From Azoarcus_F sp048158365 (GTDB taxonomy: Bacteria > Pseudomonadota > Gammaproteobacteria > Burkholderiales > Rhodocyclaceae), in NCBI GenBank assembly GCA_048158365.1, contig JBLLNL010000005.1: a stretch of 64,000 nucleotides of DNA; one strand, 5' to 3'. The position numbers were made by a program, and so were the translations under genes. The notes beneath the pieces were generated by a model that had not been told where the DNA came from, did no database searches, and worked only from the letters and a program-made list of their open reading frames with translations. Shown here in pieces: positions 25,748 through 34,451 of the stretch; positions within the stretch are counted from its first letter, which is position 1; each line of letters opens with the position of its first letter.

Positions 25748-27861
25748 AGCGCATATCGATCGTCGTCATCGCCGCATTGGCGGGCATCTCCCTGTTCCTG
25801 CTCGCATCGGCGAGCGCCAACACCGACTTGTTCTCGGGGGCGTATCCGTTTCTGCTGGCCCTCAACGGCGCCGTCGCGGTCGTACTCGCAGGTCTGGTAG
25901 GGATACAGTTGCGTGACCTTTGGCGCGAGTACCGGACGCGCCAGTTCGGCTCCCGCTTGAAGTACCGCTTGCTGCTGATGTTCGCACTGATGGCCGTGGT
26001 CCCCGGGGTCGTCCTGTACGCGGTGTCGCTCCAGTTCGTCGTGCGTAGCATCGATTCGTGGTTCGACGTGAGGGTGGACCGCGCGCTCGAAGGCGGGATC
26101 GCGCTCGGTCAGAATGCGCTCGACTATCTGGTTTCGCAGGTCAGCGACAAGGCGAGCGATATGGCGTTGGAGCTGGATGCATCAGGATTGATGTCCTCTT
26201 CGCATCTGAATCGTCTGAGGGAACAGGCTGGCGTTGCGAGTGTCACCGTGGTGGGTGCAAACGGTCAGCTACTGGCCACCGTGTCCGATGGCGGCGGTGG
26301 CTTTTTGCCCGACCTGCCGACCTCGGTTCAGATGCGTCAGGCGCGCCAGGCACAATACTATCACCTGGTGGAGGCGCGGCCCGGTAACGGCCTGCTGATC
26401 AGGGTTGTGGTACCGGTTCCGTCGCGCTCGCTGCTGGCGGAGCCCTCCTACCTTCAGCTCACGCAACCGGTCCCGGAAACCTTCACGCGCCATGTCGACG
26501 CAGTGCAGGAGGCGCATCGCGAGTATCAGCAACTGGTCCTGGGTCGGATCGGTTTGAGTCGCATCTACTCGTTGACGCTGACGCTGGCACTGCTGCTCGC
26601 GCTGCTCATGGCGGTCGCAGTGGCCTTCGTGCTGACGCGCCGACTCGTGGCGCCGCTGCTGATCCTGGCCGAAGGCACGCAGGCGGTGGCCCAGGGAGAT
26701 TTCAGTCCCCGACAGGCACTGCCTGCCCGGGATGAACTCGGTGTGCTGACGCAGTCGTTCAATCAGATGACGCGACAGTTGCAGGAGGCACGCGCGCAGG
26801 CCGACCGTAACCGCGGCGCGGTCGAGGCCGCACGAGCCTATCTGGAAGGTGTGCTGGCCAATCTGTCCACCGGAGTGCTGGCTTTCGGTGCCGATGGTTG
26901 TCTGCGGGCGGCCAATCGCGGCGCGATGGACATTCTGCGCGACGACCTGATCGGGTTCGAGGACTTTCCGCTGGCCGAATGGCCGCGACACCAGCAGTTT
27001 CGCGACTTCCTGCTGAAGGGTTTTGCCGACAACTCGGGTGACTGGCATGAACAGTTCGAGCATGCGTTGCCCGACAGCGTGCCCCAGACCCTGCTGATTC
27101 ACGCCGCACGCCTGCCCGAGAGCTCGGGGGGTGGTGCAGTGGTGGTTTTCGACGACATCTCCAGCCTGGTGATGGCACAGCGCACCGCCGCCTGGGCAGA
27201 AGTCGCGCGACGGCTCGCACACGAAATCAAGAACCCGCTGACACCGATTCAGCTTTCGGCCGAGCGACTTGCGTACAAACTGGCGGACAAGCTCGATGAG
27301 CCGGGTCGGGAGATCTTGGAACGGGGGACCCGAATGATCGTGAATCAGGTCGAGGCGATGAAGAATCTGGTCAATGCCTTCCGCGATTACGCGCGCATGC
27401 CCAGTCCGTCGCTCGGCCCGGTGGATCTTAACGCACTGATTGCAGAAGTCCTGGGTCTGTATGAGAGCTCGCCACTGAAGATCACGACCCGGCTCGCATC
27501 CGATCTGCCTATGGTCAGTGGAGATGCGGCACAGATCCGTCAGATCATTCATAATCTGCTGCAGAATGCCGAGGACGCGCAAGCGAGCGATGCGGGAGGC
27601 ACCTTCTTCGTCATGACCCGGCAAGAGGGTGGCGACCGGGTCCTCATGGTCGCGCAGGACGGTGGTCATGGTTTTCCGTCCGAGGTCCTGGCGCGGGCCT
27701 TCGAGCCCTATTTCACCACCAAGACCCGAGGCACCGGGCTCGGCCTCGCAATCGTGAAGAAGATCGTGGACGAGCACGGAGGCGACGTCCGTCTCCAGAA
27801 CCGCGACAATGGCGGTGCCGAAGTTCAGATCCGGTTGCGCACCGCACCGTCGGAATCCTGA
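25744..27861 (+). CDS. ntrY: Sensor histidine kinase NtrY
   Basis: A 705-residue inner-membrane kinase. Three N-terminal helices and one near residue 285 (LTLALLLALLMAVAVAFVL) enclose an extracytoplasmic loop. HAMP, PAS, HisKA and HATPase domains follow. The phospho-acceptor is His493 in RRLAHEIKNPLTP. ATP-binding motifs are HNLLQNAEDA, DGGHGFP and TTKTRGTGLGLAIVKK. It is coupled to DUF4390 upstream and followed by ntrX, its likely partner. NtrYX systems respond to nitrogen or redox state. Confidence 0.93.
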   Translation: MKRISIVVIAALAGISLFLLASASANTDLFSGAYPFLLALNGAVAVVLAGLVGIQLRDLWREYRTRQFGSRLKYRLLLMFALMAVVPGVVLYAVSLQFVVRSIDSWFDVRVDRALEGGIALGQNALDYLVSQVSDKASDMALELDASGLMSSSHLNRLREQAGVASVTVVGANGQLLATVSDGGGGFLPDLPTSVQMRQARQAQYYHLVEARPGNGLLIRVVVPVPSRSLLAEPSYLQLTQPVPETFTRHVDAVQEAHREYQQLVLGRIGLSRIYSLTLTLALLLALLMAVAVAFVLTRRLVAPLLILAEGTQAVAQGDFSPRQALPARDELGVLTQSFNQMTRQLQEARAQADRNRGAVEAARAYLEGVLANLSTGVLAFGADGCLRAANRGAMDILRDDLIGFEDFPLAEWPRHQQFRDFLLKGFADNSGDWHEQFEHALPDSVPQTLLIHAARLPESSGGGAVVVFDDISSLVMAQRTAAWAEVARRLAHEIKNPLTPIQLSAERLAYKLADKLDEPGREILERGTRMIVNQVEAMKNLVNAFRDYARMPSPSLGPVDLNALIAEVLGLYESSPLKITTRLASDLPMVSGDAAQIRQIIHNLLQNAEDAQASDAGGTFFVMTRQEGGDRVLMVAQDGGHGFPSEVLARAFEPYFTTKTRGTGLGLAIVKKIVDEHGGDVRLQNRDNGGAEVQIRLRTAPSES

Positions 27862-27899
27862 CGGTGGTCATGCAGGAATGAAGCACGCGGGTTAAACAG

Positions 27900-29144
27900 A
27901 TGGCAAATATTCTGATAGTTGATGACGAAGCCGGGATACGGGAGCTGCTTTCCGAAATTCTCGGCGACGAGGGTCATGACGTGGTGCTCGCCGAGAACGC
28001 GGCGGCGGCGCGCGCTCACCGTAATGCGAAGCGCCCCGACCTGGTTTTGCTCGACATCTGGATGCCCGACACCGATGGGATCACATTGCTCAAGGAATGG
28101 TCCGCAAACGGGCAACTGACGATGCCGGTGGTCATGATGTCCGGACACGGAACGATCGACACCGCGGTCGAGGCGACCCGTATCGGCGCTATCGACTATC
28201 TCGAGAAACCGATTGCGCTTCAGAAGCTGCTGTCGGCGGTCAAGCGTGGCCTGCAGCGTCCCACCGCATCGGGCCAGCCGTCGGCCCTCACGCTGGCCGC
28301 TTTTCCGCGCTCGGCGCCACTGAGCGATCTCAGGCGCCGCCTGCAGCAGATCGGAGCGAAGTCCCGCATCCTGCTGTTGCGCGTGGGCCCGGGTAATCTG
28401 GTCGATCTGGCGGCGCGCAGCGTCAAACCGGACTCGGCGGGCTGGCTGGATCTGGCAACGGTCACGGCCCCGCTCGACGTGAAGCAACTGCAGGCAGTGC
28501 ATGGCGGAACCGTGTATGTGCCCGAGCTGGGGCGCTTGAGTCGGATTCAGCACAAGAATCTGACCTTTGCGATCGAGCGACTGGAGCGCTTCAACCTGCA
28601 CCTGGTCGTCGCCACGGAGTACGGCAGTGAAACGCTGCTGGCCGATGGTTGGGACGAAGGGATCGTCAATCGCCTCTTCGAGATCAGCTTCGCACCGCCG
28701 GCGCTGGCCGACGTGCAGGACGACGTGCCCGAGATCGCGGCTCAGCTGCTGCTGCACCTGGTCGAATCCGCGGAGGTGCCGCGGCGTCGCCTGTCGACTG
28801 CGGCGCTGAATCAGCTGCGCACGCAGAGCTGGCCGGGTGGTCTGGCCGAACTACGTGCGGCGGTGAAGTCGCTTGCACTCGGCACCCTGGACGAGGAGAT
28901 CAGCGCAGCCGACGTGCGACGCGTGCTGCCGCCACCGGTCGAGAGCGTGCATTCGGTGTCCTTCGACCAGCCGCTGCGCGAAGCCCGGGAAGCGTTCGAG
29001 CGCCTGTATTTCGAGCATTATCTGCGCCTGGAAGGCAACAACATGACCCGGATCGCTGAAAAATGCGGCCTGGAGCGCACTCATCTGTATCGCAAGCTCA
29101 AGCAGCTCGGCTTGCAGGTAGGGCGCAAGACTGAGGAGAGCTAG
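27900..29144 (+). CDS. ntrX: NtrX-type response regulator with a degenerate AAA+ domain
   Basis: A 414-residue regulator. The receiver is intact: DDE near the start, phospho-acceptor Asp52 in LLDIWMPD and Lys103 in YLEKP. The C terminus carries a Fis-type helix-turn-helix (NNMTRIAEKCGLERTHLYRK). The central region aligns in outline with sigma-54 activators, but Walker A is absent, the Walker B position reads GGTVYVPELGR, and no GAFTGA loop is present. It therefore cannot be expected to hydrolyse ATP or remodel sigma-54 polymerase. It may act as a phosphorylation-controlled DNA-binding regulator. It follows ntrY by 38 bp. Confidence 0.88.
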   Translation: MANILIVDDEAGIRELLSEILGDEGHDVVLAENAAAARAHRNAKRPDLVLLDIWMPDTDGITLLKEWSANGQLTMPVVMMSGHGTIDTAVEATRIGAIDYLEKPIALQKLLSAVKRGLQRPTASGQPSALTLAAFPRSAPLSDLRRRLQQIGAKSRILLLRVGPGNLVDLAARSVKPDSAGWLDLATVTAPLDVKQLQAVHGGTVYVPELGRLSRIQHKNLTFAIERLERFNLHLVVATEYGSETLLADGWDEGIVNRLFEISFAPPALADVQDDVPEIAAQLLLHLVESAEVPRRRLSTAALNQLRTQSWPGGLAELRAAVKSLALGTLDEEISAADVRRVLPPPVESVHSVSFDQPLREAREAFERLYFEHYLRLEGNNMTRIAEKCGLERTHLYRKLKQLGLQVGRKTEES

Positions 29145-29262
29145 CATCCCGATCGCGCCAGAGCGTTCGTCCGGTTTCGGCCGCATTCGTGCGGCGCTCG
29201 AAGAGGTCGGACTGAGACCACTGGCGGCCTTCGCGGTCGACGAGCGAGATGCGGTCCCCGTC

Positions 29263-29877
29263 ATGCCCGACGGAACAGCCGGTGCGGCGCTGGTGCTGGC
29301 CGGAAACGCCGGTTCCTCACTGTGGCCGGTGTTCGTCGACTCGCCTGAATACCGCGACCGGAAACCCGATCCGCTCGATCGATGGAGCCGCCGGATCGGT
29401 GACGCGCTGGCCACGCGCTTCGGCGCGCGCGCGATCTTTCCGTTCGAAGGCCCACCCTTTCATCCGTTTCAGGCCTGGGTCGCACGGCATGGCGTGCTGG
29501 CGCCGTCGCCGCTCGGTGTGCTGGCCCACCCGCGCTATGGCCTCTGGCATGCCTACCGCTTCGCGCTGGTTCTGCCGGGCGTCCCGCCCGATCTGCCCGC
29601 GCCCGAGCTCGACAGCTCGCCGTGCCTGAGCTGTATCGAACGGCCCTGTCTGACGTGCTGCCCCGCGGAGGCGGTATCCGCCCAGGGCTACCGATGGGAG
29701 GCCTGCATCGACCATCTTCGCGCGGACGCGACCATATCGTGCCGCTCGGATGGCTGCCTTGCCCGGCGGGCCTGTCCGGCCGGCGCTTCGTGGCGCTACG
29801 AACCGGCGCATGCGCGCTTTCACATGGATGCCTTCCTGGCTTCGACGGAGCGGATACATTCTGTTTCAGGTGACTGA
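29263..29877 (+). CDS. Putative 4Fe-4S cluster protein
   Basis: A 204-residue protein with a Cys cluster (SPCLSCIERPCLTCCPAEA) and a second group (CRSDGCLARRACPAG), suggesting iron-sulfur binding as in ferredoxin-like domains of epoxyqueuosine reductase relatives. No catalytic domain is recognised. The first usual start codon is ATG 29263. The frame is open and looks coding for 39 residues before it, back to an ATC at 29146 that follows GAGGAG by 7 nt, so the real protein may be about 243 residues. It lies between ntrX and trkA on the same strand. Confidence 0.65.
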   Translation: MPDGTAGAALVLAGNAGSSLWPVFVDSPEYRDRKPDPLDRWSRRIGDALATRFGARAIFPFEGPPFHPFQAWVARHGVLAPSPLGVLAHPRYGLWHAYRFALVLPGVPPDLPAPELDSSPCLSCIERPCLTCCPAEAVSAQGYRWEACIDHLRADATISCRSDGCLARRACPAGASWRYEPAHARFHMDAFLASTERIHSVSGD

Positions 29878-29925
29878 GCCAGCAAGTACAATGAGCGTTT
29901 CAGCCACAAGCGGCATCATCGTCAA

Positions 29926-31329
29926 GTGAAGATCATCATTCTCGGTGCGGGCCAGGTGGGTGCCTCGGTGGCCGAAAACCTGTCATCCGAGGCGAACGAC
30001 ATCACGCTGGTGGATACCAGCGCCGAGTACCTCGAAGTGCTGCGCGACCGGCTCGAAGTCCGGACGGTATGCGGCAATGCCGCCTCGCCCTACGTGTTGC
30101 GTGATGCGGGTGCAGACGATGCAGACCTGCTGATCGCGGTGACCCAGTCCGACCAGACCAATCTGTGCGCGTGCAAGGTCGCCAAGACCCTGTTCAATCT
30201 TCCCACCCGGATCGCACGCCTGCGCTCCGGCGATTTTGTCGATTATCCCGAGCTGCTGAACGACGACAATTTCGCGGTCGGGTTTTCGATCTGCCCGGAG
30301 CAGATCGTCACGGACCACATCAAGCGCCTGATCTCGTTTCCCGAAGCCCTGCAGGTGCTCGAGTTCGCCAACGGGATCGTGAGCCTGATCGGTGTGCGGG
30401 CGTTCGAGGGCGGTCCGCTGATCGGACATCCGCTCAAGGCCCTGCGCTATCACATGCCGAACGTGGAGGTCAGGATTGCCGCGATCTACCGTAACGGTGA
30501 ACCGATCATTCCCGAGGGCGACACGGTCGTCGTGCCGGGCGACGAGGTGTTCTGCCTGGCCGCATCGGTGCATATCCGGCAGGTGATGCGCGAACTCAGG
30601 CGCTCGGACCGTCCTATCCGGCGGATCATGATCGCAGGCGGGGGAAACATCGGTTTCAGACTCGCGCGCTCGATCGAGGCGGATTACAACGTCAAGCTGC
30701 TCGAACTCAATCCGCGCCGCACCGATATGCTGGCGACCCACCTCAATCACACGCTGGTGCTGAAGGGCGATTCGACCGACGAGAAGCTGCTCGAGAACGA
30801 AGGCATCGACGAGACCGACCTGTTCGTGGCGCTGACCAACAACGAGGAAGACAATATCATGTCGGCCTCGCTCGCGAAGCGGATGGGCGCCCGTCGTACG
30901 CTGGCGCTGATCAACCGCAAGTCCTATGTGGATCTGGTCCAGGGCGGACCGATCGACATTGCGATCTCGCCGGCGCAGATTTCGATCGGCACGCTGCTGG
31001 CGCATGTGCGTCGCGGCGACGTGGTCTCGGTGCACAGCCTGCGGCGCGGTGCGGCCGAGGCCCTGGAGATCGTCGCACACGGCAGCGAGAAGGAATCGAA
31101 GGTGGTCGGCAAGCCGATCGATCAGATCCAGTTGCCCAAGGGCGCGACGATCGGCGCAATCGTGCGCGAGGAGAAACGCGATGACGGCAGGATCATCAGG
31201 CACGAAGTGATCATGCCGCACCACGACACCGTCATAAAGTCCGATGACCATGTGATCGTCCTCTGCACCCACAAGCGACTGGTGCGTCAGGTCGAGAAGC
31301 TGTTCCAGGTCGGTTTCACCTTCCTCTGA
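29926..31329 (+). CDS. trkA: Trk system potassium uptake protein TrkA
   Basis: A 467-residue cytoplasmic regulator with two tandem RCK units. The first NAD-binding motif is IIILGAGQVGASVAENL and the second is IMIAGGGNIGFRLARSIE. Each is followed by a TrkA-C domain. It gates the TrkH channel in response to NAD(H)/ATP. The start is GTG. It ends 2 bp before trkH, so the K+ uptake genes form one unit. Confidence 0.95.
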   Translation: MKIIILGAGQVGASVAENLSSEANDITLVDTSAEYLEVLRDRLEVRTVCGNAASPYVLRDAGADDADLLIAVTQSDQTNLCACKVAKTLFNLPTRIARLRSGDFVDYPELLNDDNFAVGFSICPEQIVTDHIKRLISFPEALQVLEFANGIVSLIGVRAFEGGPLIGHPLKALRYHMPNVEVRIAAIYRNGEPIIPEGDTVVVPGDEVFCLAASVHIRQVMRELRRSDRPIRRIMIAGGGNIGFRLARSIEADYNVKLLELNPRRTDMLATHLNHTLVLKGDSTDEKLLENEGIDETDLFVALTNNEEDNIMSASLAKRMGARRTLALINRKSYVDLVQGGPIDIAISPAQISIGTLLAHVRRGDVVSVHSLRRGAAEALEIVAHGSEKESKVVGKPIDQIQLPKGATIGAIVREEKRDDGRIIRHEVIMPHHDTVIKSDDHVIVLCTHKRLVRQVEKLFQVGFTFL

Positions 31330-31331
31330 CG

Positions 31332-32789
31332 ATGCGTAGTTATTACCCTGTATTGAACGCGATGGGCCTGATCATCATGATCTTCGGCCTGTTGATGGGT
31401 TTCCCGATCGCGGTTTCCTATTACGTACAGGACGGCGCGCACATCGCGTTCGATGAGGCGGTACTGATCACGTTCACAGTCGGGCTGGTGCTGTGGCTGC
31501 TGACCCGCGGCAAGCGGCGCGACTTGCGGGTGCCCGACGGTTTTTTGCTGGTGGCGGCCACCTGGCTCGTACTGCCGATCTTCGGCGCGATTCCGCTGAT
31601 TCGGCATGTACCCGAGCTGACCTTCGTCTATGCGTATTTCGAGGCGGTGTCCGGATTGACTGCGACCGGCGCGACCGTGATGTCCGGTCTGGACGACATG
31701 CCGATCTCGATCAACGTGTGGCGCACCTTCATGCACTGGATCGGTGGCATGGGGGTCATCGTGCTGGTGGTGGCGATCCTGCCGCTGCTCGGCATCGGCG
31801 GACGCCAGCTGTTCAAGGCCGAAGTGCCGACGCCGATGAAGGAGTCGAGTCTGACGCCTCGCATCACGGAGACCGCCAAGGGCTTGTGGATCACCTATAT
31901 CCTGCTCACCGTGGCCTGCGGGTTCAGCCTGTGGCTGGCCGGACTCGACGGCTGGGACGCGCTGATCCATGCGTTCACGGTGACCGGCCTCGGCGGTTTC
32001 TCGAGCAAGGATGCGTCGCTCGGTCATTTCAACAGCGTCCCGGTCGAGATGGTGGTGATCGTGTTCGCGCTGCTTGCGGGTCTGAACTACGCGACCCATT
32101 ATCTCGCGCTGATACGCCGCAGTCCGCGCCCCTATCTGCATGACCCGGAGATCCCGTTCTTCTTCGGTGTACTGGTGCTCAGCGTCGGGATGCTTACCGC
32201 CTATCTGATGCAGTACAACGCGCATACCGATCTGATCACGACGCTGCGTTATGTCGCCTTCCATGTGGTGTCGATTTCGACCTCGCTCGGCCTGGCCACC
32301 TACGACTACACGCTGTGGCCGATGTTCGCGCAGCTGTGGATCCTGTTCCTTGGCAGTTTCGTCGCGTGCTCCGGGTCGACCGGCGGCGGCATCAAGATGA
32401 TGCGTGCGATCATCCTGTACAAGCAGGTTTTCCGGGAGATCGTGCGGTCGCTGCATCCCAACGCGGTTCATCCGGTGCGCATGGGTGGCCAGCGGGTGTC
32501 CGACCAGATCCTGCACGCGGTGCTCGGCTTCAGTTTCATGTACATGGTCTCGATCGTGACGCTGACGCTGGTGCTGGCCGCATCCGGGCTGGACATCATC
32601 ACGGCCTTCTCGGCGGTGGTGGCCTGCATCAACAATACCGGGCCGGGCCTCGGGGCAGTCGGGCCCGCCGCGAACTACGCCGGGCTGGACGTACTACAGA
32701 TCTCGGTACTGTCCTTCACGATGATTCTCGGCCGGCTGGAGATCTTCACCTTTCTGGTGGTGCTGACGCCGGTGTTCTGGCGTCGTTGA
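31332..32789 (+). CDS. trkH: Trk system potassium uptake channel TrkH
   Basis: A 485-residue membrane protein with four repeated M1-P-M2 units that form the potassium pore. Selectivity-filter-like Gly residues are visible in VSGLTATGATVMSG, FTVTGLGGFSSKD, ISTSLGLA and NNTGPGLGAVGP. It is coupled to trkA by a 2-bp gap. Together they take up K+ for turgor and pH control; a BCCT osmolyte transporter lies further along the window. Confidence 0.95.
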   Translation: MRSYYPVLNAMGLIIMIFGLLMGFPIAVSYYVQDGAHIAFDEAVLITFTVGLVLWLLTRGKRRDLRVPDGFLLVAATWLVLPIFGAIPLIRHVPELTFVYAYFEAVSGLTATGATVMSGLDDMPISINVWRTFMHWIGGMGVIVLVVAILPLLGIGGRQLFKAEVPTPMKESSLTPRITETAKGLWITYILLTVACGFSLWLAGLDGWDALIHAFTVTGLGGFSSKDASLGHFNSVPVEMVVIVFALLAGLNYATHYLALIRRSPRPYLHDPEIPFFFGVLVLSVGMLTAYLMQYNAHTDLITTLRYVAFHVVSISTSLGLATYDYTLWPMFAQLWILFLGSFVACSGSTGGGIKMMRAIILYKQVFREIVRSLHPNAVHPVRMGGQRVSDQILHAVLGFSFMYMVSIVTLTLVLAASGLDIITAFSAVVACINNTGPGLGAVGPAANYAGLDVLQISVLSFTMILGRLEIFTFLVVLTPVFWRR

Positions 32790-32972
32790 TCGTCTGCGCT
32801 GAACGGACGTGCGTGCGCGGTCCGATCGTGGCCGGGCATGACGGGTGATCGACGTCCGGCGCGGACCTGCCGCCGCCAGGGTCGGGCTGAATCGACGTCG
32901 GGGTCGGCACCCGGTCTGAAAACCGGGATAATCCGGGGTTGAACCGAATCGCCATAATCAAAGGATCCCAAC

Positions 32973-34046
32973 GTGAGCCGCCTCGCCAACGACACATTCT
33001 TGCGCGCACTGATGCGCGAGCCCACCGAATACACGCCGATCTGGCTGATGCGTCAGGCCGGGCGATATCTGCCGGAATACTGTGAAACGCGCCGTCGCGC
33101 CGGCAGCTTTCTGCAGCTGTGCAAGAACAAGGATCTGGCCTGCGAGGTCACGTTACAGCCGCTCGCGCGCTACGACCTGGATGCGGCCATCCTGTTTTCG
33201 GACATCCTCACCGTACCGGACGCGATGGGTCTGGGCCTGTATTTCGCCGAAGGCGAGGGGCCGCGCTTCGAGCGCCCGCTGCGCGATGAATGGGAGATCC
33301 GTAACCTGTCGGTGCCCGATCCCCACGCCGAACTGCAGTACGTGATGGATGCGGTATCCGAGATTCGTCGCGCGCTCGATGGCAACGTACCCTTGATCGG
33401 CTTCTCGGGGAGTCCGTGGACGCTGGCCTGTTACATGGTCGAGGGCGGGTCCTCCTCCGACTATCGCAAGGTCAAGAGCCTGGCCTACAGCCGGCCGGAT
33501 CTGATGCACCACATCCTGAGCGTGACCGCCGACGCGGTCACCGCCTACCTGAACGCGCAGATCGAATCAGGCGCCCAGGCGGCGATGGTGTTCGACTCCT
33601 GGGGCGGGGTATTGTCCGAGGCCGCCTATCATGCGTTTTCGCTCCCATACCTCAAGCGGGTGGTCGATGGCCTGATCCGCGAGAACGACGGGCGCCGAGT
33701 CCCCAGCATCGTGTTCACCAAGGGCGGGGGCTTGTGGCTGGAGAGCATCGCCGCACTGGGCAGTGACGCGGTGGGCCTGGACTGGACGATGGATATCGGC
33801 CGTGCCCGGGCCTTGGTCGGCGACCGGGTGGCGCTGCAGGGCAATCTCGATCCGAACGTGTTGTTCGCTCCGTCCGACGTGGTCGCGAGCGAGGCGCGCA
33901 AGGTGCTGGACGCCTTCGGGCCGCATCCCGGTCATGTGTTCAACCTCGGACATGGCATCTCTCAATTCACTCCGCCCGAGTCGGTCAGCGTACTGGTCGA
34001 TACCGTTCATGAGCACAGCCGCTCGCTGCGGGGCGCCGGCAGCTGA
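32973..34046 (+). CDS. hemE: Uroporphyrinogen decarboxylase
   Basis: A 357-residue enzyme that converts uroporphyrinogen III to coproporphyrinogen III in haem synthesis. Both signatures are present: PIWLMRQAGRYLPEY and GFSGSPWTLACYMVEG. The substrate Asp lies in ILFSDIL. The GTG at 32973 follows AAGGA by 7 nt. It is followed by the AT-rich region with DnaA boxes and then priA. Confidence 0.97.
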   Translation: MSRLANDTFLRALMREPTEYTPIWLMRQAGRYLPEYCETRRRAGSFLQLCKNKDLACEVTLQPLARYDLDAAILFSDILTVPDAMGLGLYFAEGEGPRFERPLRDEWEIRNLSVPDPHAELQYVMDAVSEIRRALDGNVPLIGFSGSPWTLACYMVEGGSSSDYRKVKSLAYSRPDLMHHILSVTADAVTAYLNAQIESGAQAAMVFDSWGGVLSEAAYHAFSLPYLKRVVDGLIRENDGRRVPSIVFTKGGGLWLESIAALGSDAVGLDWTMDIGRARALVGDRVALQGNLDPNVLFAPSDVVASEARKVLDAFGPHPGHVFNLGHGISQFTPPESVSVLVDTVHEHSRSLRGAGS

Positions 34047-34451
34047 AACCTGCTTCCGGAAGGACCGTCGGTCTTTGCTACGGACGCATCAACAATGGTC
34101 AAACCAAAGTTCCCGGCGTGTTGTCAAGGCCAAAAGTTTTTGTTTTACGCTTGACTTATACACATCGCGGTGTTCCAGACAGAGCATTTGTGGAAAAGTT
34201 GTGCACGGCAACATGATTTTTTCAAGTGTCTGATTTAAAACGGATATGTAAATGCCTATTGTTAAGGCAAAGTGACAGAGTGGCTTGTACTTAGGCGCTT
34301 TGAGGCCGTTTCGCCCACGCTATGCACAAACTTATCCACAGAATGTGTGGACAAACAAACAAGAGGTTTTGTGGCAAGCAGTTAGTCGCGTTTGCACATT
34401 ACTTTCTCAGAGTTGTCTTATAACATATTGATAATAAAGAGGTTGATATAA
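34047..34451. other. oriC: Candidate replication origin (oriC) between hemE and priA
   Basis: A 405-bp gene-free, AT-rich region, unlike the GC-rich surroundings. It holds TTATCCACA (34332-34340), TTGTCCACA on the minus strand (34346-34354), TTTTCCACA on the minus strand (34189-34197) and TTATACACA (34156-34164). Weaker CTATGCACA (34320-34328) and CTTGCCACA on the minus strand (34370-34378) boxes are also present. AT-rich stretches at 34211-34260 and 34413-34451 could be the unwinding element. The inverted repeat GTCAAG/CTTGAC brackets 34123-34155. Box density is far higher than beside dnaA. Strand bias of the genes between dnaA and hemE does not favour this site, so it is a candidate only. 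Confidence 0.6.

Noticed and set aside
32917..32934. Hairpin CCCGGT/ACCGGG between trkH and hemE
   Set aside because: The stem is only 6 bp and no T run follows, so it is not supported as a terminator.
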